DNA from: Pomphorhynchus laevis
Lineage: Eukaryota; Acanthocephala; Palaeacanthocephala; Echinorhynchida; Pomphorhynchidae
Length of the DNA stretch: 64,000 nt
Direction of reading: 5' to 3'
Assembly (NCBI GenBank): GCA_012934845.2
Contig: WNNJ02001237.1
Location: forward strand, 1 to 64,000
In this document: positions 1-12,600 of the stretch, in pieces
Layout of the letters: each line of letters opens with the position of its first letter
Numbering within the stretch: the stretch's first letter is position 1
The notes under the pieces: model-generated
What the model saw: the letters and a program-made list of their open reading frames with translations, nothing else
Database searches by the model: none
What the model was told of the DNA's origin: nothing
Program-made: the position numbers and the translations under genes

Positions 1-62
1 AAAATGAAGCAGCCATAGGTCGTTTCGGTTGCCTGTGTGGCATTGGGAATGAAGGCGTTTCC
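1..62. repeat. Fragment of dispersed repeat R1
   Basis: This stretch resembles the segment near 23775-23825 (shared core CGTTTCGGYTGCCTGYGTG followed by a similar purine-rich tail). It is cut by the window edge. It belongs to the same dispersed family as 23587-24145 and 28600-28870. Confidence 0.45.
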
Positions 63-792
63 GATACTATATATAATATGCTAAAGGTATACATTATCAT
101 AATATACTAAAGGCATAATCGAAACTAGTCAATAAATATTATATTCTTTGCTAACCAGTTTTATGTTATTCAAAAATATAAATCGTATCTGCTTGTTGGA
201 ATCTGGCAAGCAGTTTAGCTATTCTCACAAACTATATATAACACAAATATTACGTTATATATGTTTATAACATAAGCATTCTTTTTTATACATAAAATTT
301 ACGTAGTTTCCCTTTTATTTATAAAGTTTATAGAGTTTACATGTCTTGTATTTACATGTTATAATGAAAAATTTAAAAATGATTTTTTTTCATAAACTTT
401 TACAAGTAAAATTTCTTAATAAGATTTTATAAATATACATTTTATTTTTAAAATATAAAATACTTGAAATTTTAATGAACTTTAATTACCGTTAATACAA
501 ATTATTTAAGAATATATAGTAAAATGTAGTAAAATGATGTCAATATAAAATTGATGTCAATCCAAAATTTTACTAATGTAACCTTTTTTTGGGATAAAAA
601 GTTTATTGATATATACTCGATAATTTGGATTTTTGACTATATATATGTTTTCTATTCACTTCAAATCTACGATTAAATACGATATGATTGATTGTAGACA
701 GAAAAAGATTTTTGTTTCTATACCTTATCGTAAGTTTTCTATTACCAATATTTAATCAATATTTAATTTATTGATTACTTTAATTATTTTAG
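63..792. other. AT-rich stretch without recognised gene
   Basis: Very AT-rich, stop-dense in all frames, with homopolymer and TATA-like runs. No exon, tRNA or element recognised. It is probably intron or spacer upstream of the candidate exon that begins at 793. Confidence 0.4.
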
Positions 793-912
793 TCGTCACT
801 TAATGTATCAATCATGGATAATGCCAACTTAATAGATTTCTTCTTACGATTTGACGCATATGGCGATTTGAAAGAATTTGTTTCAAAGGAAGATAATCCT
901 GAAACTTATTTT
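793..912 (+). CDS. Candidate upstream exon, possibly SEC15
   Basis: A 40-codon open stretch sits between an AG acceptor (791-792) and a GTAAGT donor (913-918). It contains NLIDFFLRF and DLKEFVSKEDNPETYF. Composition and splice sites look like a real exon. It could match the SEC15 region before the C-terminal domain (human SEC15 has a DLKDFLESI-like stretch there), but similarity is weak. It ends in phase 0, whereas the next confident SEC15 exon (3654) needs one base from its predecessor, so at least one exon would be missing between them. It may instead belong to another gene. Confidence 0.35.
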
Positions 913-2030
913 GTAAGTCATTTTTAGCTAAAGGACTTTTAAATTAGATATTTTAAAATGCTTAAATACTTGCAAATATTTTTAAAGTTATTTTAGCCAA
1001 AATATCATATTTATATTTAGCCAAATATCATATTTATATTTAGCCGAATAATATATTTAGTCAAAATATCAATATTAGCATCAAGCAAATGTTGTAATAT
1101 TACCTACAAAATGTCCAAGATTTCTGTGGTAAAAATAGTTATCAGAGCATCGTTGACCTCTTAATTTGGCATTTATGAATAGGAGTTTACTATAAATTAG
1201 TGCATCATAAAATTCATGATAAATTTTAAAATTTATTAAATTATAAAATTTATGAACGACACTCTGTATTAAATTTTAAATTTGCATATTTGTTCGATTT
1301 GTCTATAGAAATAGCAGAATATAAATCGTTTTTAAGAACAATTTATGGGTTTCAGTTATAGATTTGCAATTTGTCGAATTAAAAACGATTTTAATTTTTT
1401 TATTATAATAAATAAATGGAGAATGTTTTTTACATTCATTGGATTAATTAAAAATGATATTCTGCCGATTGATAGTATTTGCTATCGCTTAAGTTTTAGT
1501 TTAAGTTCCAATATTTATTTTTTTAATTATTTTTTTTATTTTTTCATCATTTTTCGTTCACAATATAATTTTAATTTTAGAAATCATTGGATATTAGAGA
1601 CATTATCGATTTTATGCCCATATACCGTGGAATCTATGTTTATAGTAAATTGGTAATTGACATTTTTATTATCAGAATTTAAAAATGATATTTTTACTGC
1701 AATTCATTGTTTACACAATGAATTGGATATTTTTCGCTTTTGTTTTTATTTTAAACAATGAAAAAATCTAAAACTTAAAATTTTGTTTATTTAGATTTGC
1801 TTTAGGTACGCTTTTCGTATAAAATAAACGAATTGAAAATTTTTGTTTAAAAAATCATTTATAATCCAGATAGTTTAATATTATTATCACTATTTTCTTT
1901 TTTATTTACTTTCTTTTTATTATTTGGCAGTAATGTATCCCGTAGACCATTATAAATATTTGACCTTTATTTTTAAAAATAAAACTCTCATCATGGGGGG
2001 TTTCGTTTCGCAATGTTTAGCAGATCCTAG
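913..2030. other. AT-rich intron-like stretch
   Basis: No recognisable gene. T-rich tracts at 1390-1560 create an open frame at 1345-1656 with a Phe/Ile-rich, low-complexity translation that I do not regard as a gene. Confidence 0.35.
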
Positions 2031-2920
2031 AATTAGCTGGATGTGATCTACTTACAATTAGCCCAAAATTACTGGACGAGTTATCAAAGATGCCTGCCGA
2101 TAAGATACAATTAAAACTTGATAAAAACGCACCGTACAGTGATCCTTTGATACCAACAAGAATTTATTGTAAGCAACCAATAAGCGAAGCGTCACTTTTA
2201 TTTGAAGCATTTTATTTCAGTAACAGTTACAATTTATTCAAAACATTATAATAATTGCACGTATTTTAAAGGACACAATCTCACTCTTTACGAAAATTAC
2301 AATTTATTGTAATTTTCTGAGGATGCTAACAAATAAAATAAGATCAAATAAAATTTCCCCTATTTTTGATCCAGCTCCAATAATTCTACCGATGATAGAT
2401 CAAGCAATGGAAAAAAGTTACAAAATTTACAAAATAAATTTAGATTTATGGATGATAGAACTTTTACATCAGCTAATAATTCAGCGTTCAATTGCAGTAG
2501 AGTTATTATTAAACTGAGAAGTTTATTATCAAATGCCGCTACGAGCAGTGGAATAAAGTTACAAAATTTACAAAATAAATTTAGATTTAATGATGATAGA
2601 ACTTTTACATCAGCTAATAATTTAGCGTTCATTCTTTAGCTAAGTATATACTCGTTCATGTATCAATTCACAACATGATACGCTGCAAAACGTACATTTC
2701 CAGAAAGTGTTCAGTTATAATTGAATAATTTTAATAAAATAATAGGAAAATTTAATTTAAGAGAAATTTGAAAGATAATATATTATAAGATATAACATAT
2801 ATTATATATTATAATATAGCTCACATTACTGAAATGGCGAATGATAAATTATCTGAAGGAATTAGATAATTTACTGCTGATGCTGTAAAGCTTGAAGATT
2901 TTGTGCGAACGAAGCTATAA
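2031..2920 (+). pseudogene. Transaldolase 3'-end remnant (two exons)
   Basis: Exon 2031-2168 encodes LAGCDLLTISPKLLDEL, the transaldolase motif near the Schiff-base barrel. After a 651-base intron, exon 2820-2920 encodes EMANDKLSEGIR, then an in-frame TAA (2867-2869) where the family has lysine, then FTADAVKLEDF and a normal stop. Splice phases agree (one base plus two), so this was once a spliced gene and not a processed copy. The catalytic-lysine strand and the first roughly 250 residues of a normal 330-residue transaldolase are not seen upstream. Transaldolase transfers a dihydroxyacetone unit in the pentose phosphate pathway. I infer a partial, non-functional duplicate. Read-through or a sequencing error at the TAA cannot be excluded. 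Confidence 0.7.
2400..2640 (+). repeat. Two tandem ~140-bp units inside transaldolase intron
   Basis: Two diverged copies, about 140 bases apart, share a TTACAAAATTTACAAAATAA core followed by a GATGATAGAACTTTTACATC segment. The repeat is in frame (LQNLQNKFRF then DDRTFTSANN, twice), so it may derive from coding sequence. A related stretch occurs at 56075-56170. I do not recognise the protein. Confidence 0.5.
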
Positions 2921-3653
2921 CCTGTAGGAAATCTATAAACATTTAACGGATTTGTCTACGTAGCTTGCTTGATATTATTTTTATATAATTTTATAATAAT
3001 ACAAAATTTTACTTTTGATTTCGGCCTTTGATTGTAAATTTTTATAATTGAATTAATTATATAAACGGCATTTTTAATTGAAACGTAATTTCATTTTAAA
3101 TAAAATATATTCTACCTAGAGTTTTTTAAAGACTTTTCTTCTACCTTTTACTTTTCTTAAAAAGACTTCTCTTTTAAAGAGAAGTATAAATAAAATTATA
3201 CTGAAATTATATTTCATATTATTTATGAAAATATAAATAAAATTAAATTTTACATCTACTTATTTTTAACAAAATATTAAAAATTTTTTATTTTCTAATG
3301 AATATTTTAAAATCGGTAATTTTAAATCCCTAATTTAAACATTCGAAATTAATATGGACAAATTTTATATTTTTTAATAATTTGATTGCAACTAATATCC
3401 GATTATAGTATTTGAAATTTTATAAATATTACTGTATGGATGTGTTTACGAATATAAACATAAGTTATAAGTTGCAGTCATCGAATTTGAAAATATAGTA
3501 TAATTCAATTTAATGTATTAATACAATTTGTTTAATCGTTTAAACATTTTATGCATTTGATTAAATTTCCTAGTTTTTTTGTTGAAACCTTTCATTTACA
3601 TATATACGTGATGGAAATTTGTAGCATAATTTGCTCTTTTGATTCTATTTCAG

Positions 3654-6600
3654 AAACTGTTATCAAAATACTTTCCACCAAATCGTTGCTGCGATTATAT
3701 AAAAATGTATATGCCGCATGCATTTATTCGTAGAAACATTTTCATAAATCAAATATACTGGTGTTACATTTATATTTTTCATTTATATTTCAGGGAAATA
3801 TCTCTGAGCTATCTAATTTATACAAACGGGACAAGCGAAAACAACTTTTTGTCATCATGGACACAACTACTTCATCTGGCGGCAATGTTTCTTTCGAATA
3901 TGTATTATAAACGCCATTAATCGTTAATATTTAGACGCATCAAACAATTGCACTCTCTCGATTTCTCTTTAAAACATTCGGGTAGATTTATTGATTTTTT
4001 TATAATATTATAATATATATATTTTTTTAGTTTTTTTATAGTAGAAGATTACATCCTAAATACAACAAGCAATCTAATAGACCTTGGATTTTATAGTGAA
4101 TTACACAGCAAAGCTGTACAGAAAATAACAGCTGTTTGTAACAACTCAGCTGTAAGTTTGTTCTTATTATTCTTATTATCCCGTTCTAATAATGCAATTA
4201 TAATTTAACGAAATAAACAACGAGAAAATTAACCTTAATATATTTTTTCTATAAACGGATTAAAATCTAAATCTAAGTTGTTTTCATCTCTGAAAAGCAC
4301 AACGTAACGATTTTTTTCGTTTCAAAAATCATTAAAGATTGGTAAAAAGCTACATTTACAAAATTAAAGTTTTTTAAAGTCCTTTTAAAATCATCATTTT
4401 AGCATCCGATAAAGTGATTTTTTTAAACGACTTTTGCGAATGCTATCTTTTGAATACTTGTAATTATTTGTATATCATTTATACCGCGAACAAAAATTTG
4501 TATAATCGTTTCTAACATTTCCGCATTTAGAAATTTTCTGCTTTATCGTTACACGGTGCCCTCAATTTTCTTGAAGTGATGCTAGAATCAAGATTACTTA
4601 AGCCCTGCCCATCATCTGGTCCGACTTTTGGATCTTCAACTTTAAACAACTCGACTCTTGTCAATGACGCTTTCTTAACAAGGTACTTGGCTTGTCATCA
4701 AATTTTTACTCGACTCCTGTTTTAGCGCTAACATCTGACCAACCTTTTTCTTCGGACTGTCAACTACGCTATTGCTTTTTAGAATCACTTGCTTTCCAGC
4801 AACACTGTTCAGCCTACATCAAAATGCTTGTCAATTTAAACATGACCAAAAATGGAACTGTTTTTCAATCTCTTTGGTAGAAGAAACCTTAAGCAATCAG
4901 AAGGTATATCATTGCTCGCGCCTACCTTCACGAGTATCACAACATGCTGTGCACGATCTTCGTTTCATACCATGAACGTTCAGTGTGCAAATTTCGTCAT
5001 CTCCGATGTCCACTTATCTCGATTTTTTTTCATTGCCCATTCTTTTATCAATATCTAAGAAAAGAAGCATCTAAAGATACTAAATCAACTTCATACTCAG
5101 GATAACCTATAGGAATAAAGTTTTTTGTATTTTTTCTTTTATAGCCAATAATTATTCTATTTTTGACCAATAAAGCCACCATCCATACAATAAATCCTTA
5201 TAATTCAGGGATGTTTAATCTATAATTTAAAATAAGCTAAATGGTATTTAAAGTTAATTAAAAAGTTAGTGTATATTATTTATAATATAATATTAAATTA
5301 TTATATTATTTTATTAATATTGGATTTAAAGTAACTAACAAATGATTAATAATTAATTTTAGATGTATATAGATTTATTGAGTTGGAAAGCTATATTAAT
5401 TTTACTGTTATCAATTACGGAATAAAAATTCCTGGTAAAGTTATTAGATCATATATATCTACTGTGCATAATCTATATGCGTATCTATCGCATATCTATT
5501 AATATTATTAATATAATATTAATAATATTATAATATTATAAAATTTTTAATTATATTATTATCTATTTAATCGCATATCTATCTATATGCGATTAAATAT
5601 ACAGAATACAGGTTGGTTTTCACGTAATAAGGCTTATTATTAAGCTAGTTCCGATCCTGTATGTTTTAGGTACACGTCCACGAAAGAAATGTTCAATACA
5701 TATATTTAAAATTTGTATATATAATGAATTTATATTCATTTGTTGCTATAGAATAAAAAAAGCATATTTCTAAATATATAATTTCAAATAATCAAATACA
5801 TTAAAGTTTATGCATTCATAAATGCCATTATGTAAATGCCATAGTCGTTTAGCGATGTTCAATATTTTAATCAAAGGTTCAATGTTTCTAAATGCTTAAT
5901 GATTTGAAAAAATGATATATACATATATTTTTGTTAGATAATATATTCCAAATTACATATGACTGTATTTTATCTCAATTAAATTTCAATTCACTCGAAT
6001 TTGTCAGTAAATTGTGATTAAAACATTAAATAAAATTAAAGTTATTAAACGTTTGTGACTAAATTTTTATTTTCGTTTTGTTATCTTTATTGAAAATAGC
6101 ATCTATTTGTGTTCAATAGACTCAAACCGAAAATTCTGAAGACCTACTGGATATAAAAATGTTACTCGAGATTACATGCTGTACTGTAGAGGTATTTAAG
6201 TTAGTATTTTTTCATATTGAAAGCCTCTTTTATAAATTTAGGATTACGGTTTTAATAATTCTTTCGTGCATGATATTCTCCAGGAAATGAAGCAAGATTA
6301 ACCCTCTCTTTATATTGCACTAATTCTTCGACATTTTTTAAAGGGCGAAATATTTTGATAGCCTACTAAAGAAAGCTGATCTACAGTTTACAAAATTAAC
6401 AGACGAAGAAAATTATGCTGATGTCGTAATCCGTTGCAAAGAAGACAGGGATAAGCTTTCTAGTCAGCACAAATACTTGCTGACTGACATTAAGAAAGAT
6501 CAGGTAAATTATACATTGTTATATTTACACATTTATCCATTTAATAATAAATATATTTATAGATAATAGTATATATGTGCAAATAGCAATGATTATCTTT

Positions 6601-9600
6601 TATGAAATAGATAAAACAATACGCTATTTATGTTTTTCCATTTATAAATTTATATTCTCAATTTAAAAAATATAAACAAAATCGCTTACTTTCATTTATC
6701 CTAAAAAACAATCTAAGTCAGGCTGAGGTTAGCGAAAAATGTATTTGAACTAAGAATTAGCAAAGTTTTCGCTTTAATAAAACATGACGTCGCGTAAGAA
6801 AATCTATATTTTTAAAAGCTATATTTCTAAAAGCTATATTTTTTCCAAAATTTAAAAAATAAAATTACAACTGTTATATTTTAACAATTAGTAAACAAGT
6901 TATAATAATGATATATTTACACAACTTCTGTACATTGCAGTTACGGTCAGATATTTAATCACATTCTTAGAACCGACAATTTGCTCGATTTTAAAAATCA
7001 AATAAATTAACTCGAACAAATTAAGCGAACAAATTGTACTTGTTTTTTGTTTATATAGGAGAGTCAAAAGACTAATAAATAACTTGTAAATCATTAGCAA
7101 TAAATCGATAGTTCTGCCTATTTAAGTGTTTACCATTAATTTTAGTTTATTTTCAAAATGAATTTGATCACTTAAATCATATATTTTTTTAAATTAATGA
7201 AGTGTTGATTTGAAAAGGATTTAAGTGAAATTAAATCAATGAATACAAAATATTAAATAAATGTTTTGTTATATTAATTAAATTAATTTATTTCATTAAT
7301 TTTTGTTATATTAATTAAACAATTAATGGAACAAAAATTTAAATATTAAAAATATGTCGCTCATAACTCGCAGCACATAAGTTTACATATCTACCGTTTT
7401 ATTAGATTCATTCTCCAATATTAAGATAATAAACAACGTAACCTTTAGATAATAAAGGAATAACTAATTGTTATTTCAGATAACTTAACTATTTGGAATA
7501 ACAATTAACTTATTAAAATTCTTTGAAGATGACTGATCGGACCGCCGAAATATTAGTTGAAAAAACAATTTGTTATTTTTTCATAGATGACTCGCCATAT
7601 AAAGATTAAATTTGACTCAAATGTAACTCTGAACTCATACGCCAGTTGGTTAAAGCAAAAGTTATTTTTATTAAATTTCCTTCTATTTAATGACCGAATA
7701 ATTACTTTTGCCAAATTTGCAAAATGATGATTTTTTTAAATTAAATATTTCGCATGTACTTCATTTATAATTGGAAGATATGCAATCGTTCTTCATTATA
7801 TTAAAGTTATTATTTAGCAATATCCTATAACATTGCCGTTCAGTAACCTAGTTCCTAAAATTCATTCGGAGATATATGATTTCATTGATAAGCTAAAACA
7901 GTTTTACAAGAATTTTAATCCAAAGTATATTTCCACAATTTCTATCATTGTACTTATTATTATATGATAATAGTGAACTGTGGGCACACGTGAGGCAAGT
8001 AATCGAGAAACTTCTAATTGAACATCTGGATAAATTCTTTTCGAGTTTGGTTGATGATCGTAGCAGAACATTAACACAGGTTTTATTTCGAATCATTATA
8101 TTATAAATAAATAGACTAATTTAGCTAATACAACTTTGTGTAAACGCCCATTATCTTAGCCAATATACCGCATGTCTGAAGTTGTCCATTGCTGATATTA
8201 TCGGGTACCTTAGTGATGAATACTTAATGAATTTAAAATTTTATATTACTAATTTTTTTCATAAGCCATAATTTTATAAAATAAAATCAATGATTAATCC
8301 GCTAATCTCTGTAATTTCTACTCTACTTTATTATTTTAATTTTATAATTTAATTATATATATATTCAAATGTTTTAATTATAAATAATTACTGAATTAAT
8401 TTTTTTTGAAAGAAAATATTTATTACACAACATTGAACACAAGACAAATCAAGTAGTCAAATACTAGACAAAAAGTTTGACTTCATTATAAATACATTCT
8501 AACTTTATATCTTCTGACCTCTGACGACGGCATCGAAAACAATAAGAATTTGATTTTATTAGACCAAACCCGATCTTTCGACGTAACGTAGCGATACAAT
8601 CACTGTAGTTATTGTCCCCTCTTAAAGCCTGTATTGACGCTATTCTCTTAAGCAATGCATGTGACTCTCTACTGATTCCGCCAGACGATGAAAAAATAAC
8701 CGGAATAAATGAAGCACGATCGACCCTAGATACTCGCTCTAAATATTTGGCCTGCTTTCTGTTGTGATGATACTCAAACAAACTTTGAGGGCTTCGATTG
8801 ACATACGATGGAACATGAACGTTATAAACGCAAATGTCTAGAAAAGACCCGTCGAATCTCCATACAAACCACTGCATGCAACATCAAGGCGTGCATTCAT
8901 ATCCTTACACGTTGTTATTCTATCAAAATTGTAAGACTCAATAGGAAGTAGGACCGGCTCAATTTCAATAGCCTTACATGTTGCAGATAACATACCTGCA
9001 ATAATGTCGCGCATCACATTATGTCGAACAATTGTAAATCCTCCTGTTTTGCAAGATAGTGTGTGCGATACGTTGTTAAGTTCTCCACTAACACATTTTG
9101 TCGGAGCGTCTTTTAATTGCCATCCATATCTTGCGGCAAGCCCATCATAAAACTGATGATTATGTAGACAATACTGCCTATCTTCGCTTATCCTTGAAGA
9201 TAACCAGGTTAATGCGCCTTTTTCTGATGCATGAATTAAGGCATTTTTTGTGTAATTATCCAGTTCTGCAATAATCTTACTGTGTTTTAAATCGTTAAAA
9301 ATCTTCTTTTCACCCCGAATTCCGATATTCACCAGTGTTTGTTTCTCAAGTAATTCTTGTCCTACGTATCCATTTAATAAAGGTAAACACATTTTTTAGA
9401 CCAATTCCATTCCTGGATTACCAGCTCGCAAGGATTTAAAATCCCCATGCCTCCGCTAGATGTAGGAAGTTCAACTAATTGCCTTATGTCCTCCGTAATT
9501 TCACTCATCCCCAGTATCCCCGGCAATAAGCTTTTTCTTATTTCCAATTCTAGTAATTGTAACCATGATTTTTCACATTTGCACGCACGAAAAACATATG

Positions 9601-12600
9601 TCCATTTATGTTGTAACGCAAAGATGAAAGCTAGATACGTCTGTTGAGCACATGCTTCGTATATTTCCGATAAGCGTCTAACCATCTTACTCTATTTATC
9701 AACCTTATGTTCCACCCATTTCCGCTCATAGTCGTCATATCTGATTGGACACCCAAGAACTTCAGCGCCTATTTGTGAAACTAGAATTTCACTACCCGCA
9801 AACATTGACCTCGCTATATCATTATTAGAGCGAGAGATTAACTGGGATTTCTGAGTATTGATGTAAAAACCATAATACGGACCAATATCCTTCATCATTT
9901 TAAAATATTGGTAAAGAACACCCCCCCCAATGCAAGACACATCATCTGCATACCACATCTGTTGGACAGATGGAAAGGCCTCCTTCAAACGCAATATTAA
10001 AGGAATTGCAGAAGCCGCGAATGCAACCATAGACAGAGGATCACCCTGTGTGAACTCTTCGCGAGACAATATTATATCGTCTCCTATCATCATAGGATCC
10101 TCCAAATACATGTTTATGAACACATTAAGCAAAGGCGGACATACGTTTTTCATGTTTGCTAGTGCCATCTTACGATTTACACAATTAAATGCATTCTTTG
10201 CGTCAATTTGAAGCATACAAGAATCACGTTTTTCCATTAGAGACGATCGTAAACTACGTACTATGTATTCCGCTCCACATCTTTGTCCTTCACACAATTG
10301 CATAGTATTAGCGACGCTCTGAATATGCATAGAAATTGTTCTGAGAATTACCTTTAAATTAATCCGACGATACACCTCGCCCACCCCTATGGGTCGCATT
10401 CCGTTATTCTTTGCAACTGCGATTAACTTGGAGTATACAAGTGCTGTAGTTGAACCTTTTGGTACAAGACCCGATACAAGTCTTCTTGTTAAACCGTCCA
10501 ATGCATCAGCCAACGCCATTGAATCTCTATCAAAAGAAGTTAGCATTTGTTTCCATGTAGAGGCATCTACCCCAGAGGGCCCTGCGGAACCGCGAGTTCG
10601 TCGAGCCTCTGTAATAATACTCCCAGCATCAATCTTGTCAAACATCACTGGATGAAATGGCAGTAAGTTAGGATGCGGACAAGGCATCACACCTTCTACA
10701 TATACGCGATCTCCTCCTGGATGTTTGCTTCCCATCGACTGTCGTACGGTTGAAGATCCTATGAATTCATCAGGATTCAGATACGATCCATCTGAAGCGT
10801 CTTCCAAAGATTTTATTGCTGCTTTGGTATCACCCTTTTGCACAGAGCGTCTAAACGCTACTTTCCAATCAATCTGAGCTTGTATACACTCTCTGCTTTT
10901 TCTAGTCGATTGTAGATAACGAGCTTCAGCTATAAGCTCACTCCAATTATCGGAATTCCACCTCTCGATACGCCTTTTCATAGCCTGTCTTATCAAACTA
11001 ACCTTCCTAGACTTTTATCTTTGAAGAATGCATTTACTCACTATTGTGACTTTTTGCAGTACACTACCATCATCCGTATCCAAACAGGCTTTCTTAATCA
11101 ACTGCGTCAAGACATTGATGAATAACCTACTTTCATCGCACCTCGGCAAATTAAATTGATTTGGTTTCCATTTTGAAATTTCTTCATAAACTGATCCTAA
11201 TACAAATTCGTTAGCATGCCCTCCTATACTGGGCATTGTGCCATTTATATTGTATAAAACTTCGGAACTCACGCTATTACTCTGAACAACCAATGTATTT
11301 TTATTGCAACAATTTGGGGCAGCGCAGTTAAAACATCGTTTATTACTCTTTGCACAGCGACAACCTTTGCAACGCGCTGCAGGACCGTTACATGTACAGC
11401 ATTTTACAACCACATCGGGCTAATCTTTTGTCATTTTTCAACCTCAAATTTTTTAACCGATGGTTGTCGTCGATGGTTGTCATCGAAGGTTGTCGTCGAT
11501 GGTTGTCGTCGAAGGTTGTCGTCAATGGTTGTCATCGAAGGTTGTTGTATTTACTTTAGATTGTATTTACTTTAGATTGTATGTATATTAGATCTCTAAG
11601 ATCTAATGATTAAATGAATTATTAATAATATTATAAGTAATGAATTAAAACGGTTACTAGATGTAGATTACTTGGCGATTATTTGTGCAGATGTAAATTA
11701 TGATATGATAAAATATTGTACAATCAATATATCGTTTCATATAATCACTGAATTAATTAATTAAATAATAATAAATAGATAAGTATTACTATTAATTTGT
11801 ATTACTTAATCTGTTTATCATTTATATTACTGATTAGCAAACCCTTTACTCTTTTCTTTTTTTTTCTTGTGGATTTACCATCAAGCATCCGACGGCACTG
11901 TAATGAATTAAAACGGTTACTAGATGTAGATTACTTGGCGATTATTTGTGCAGATGTAAATTATGATATAATAAAATATTGTGCAATCAATATATCGTTT
12001 CTTAAAATATCGGAAATTTGCCATTTCATATTATGCGAACAATGCTGCTAATCGCTTGTTCATGTTTTTGAATGCCCACATTTGTCATTATTTTCCCTTT
12101 CCGGCATTGATTCAATGACCATTGTTGCTCCAAGCTGAAAAGCATAGGGAGCGTAATAATAAACCTCTACATTACTATTATTTGAATTGTCTAATTTAAT
12201 TACATATTTTAATTGATAATTAACTATTACTAATATAATGAATACTAATATTATTAAATACTTTTTTAATAATTATTATTACTTAATCAATTATATTACT
12301 AACATTGTATAGTATCAATAATTAACACTCTTAATTTAATTATTATCTAAATATAAAATAAAATTATCTCAGACTAGTCTATTAAAAAGGCTCACTGTTC
12401 GGTTTGGTGTAAAATTCACTCTTGCATATACAGCATAACGAACACGGTAAAATTTTACAAAATACGACATTGTCATATCTGATTTAATGTGTTCTTTAAC
12501 GATTAATCAGTTTTCGATCTCGGCATTAATTCTATAGAGTAATATGCACACTGGAATCGGTATTAAGAAATAATTTATTGTGATGATACAATATTGTCGT

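Noticed and set aside
1345-1656. 103-codon Phe/Ile/Asn-rich frame
   Set aside because: Low-complexity translation of T-rich DNA; no motif or splice support.
9930-10655. Plus-strand open frames inside LINE copy A
   Set aside because: Mirror images of the RT coding frame on the other strand.
11797-12051. 84-codon frame as an independent gene
   Set aside because: Its middle is SEC15 exon 11886-11947; the rest is intron.
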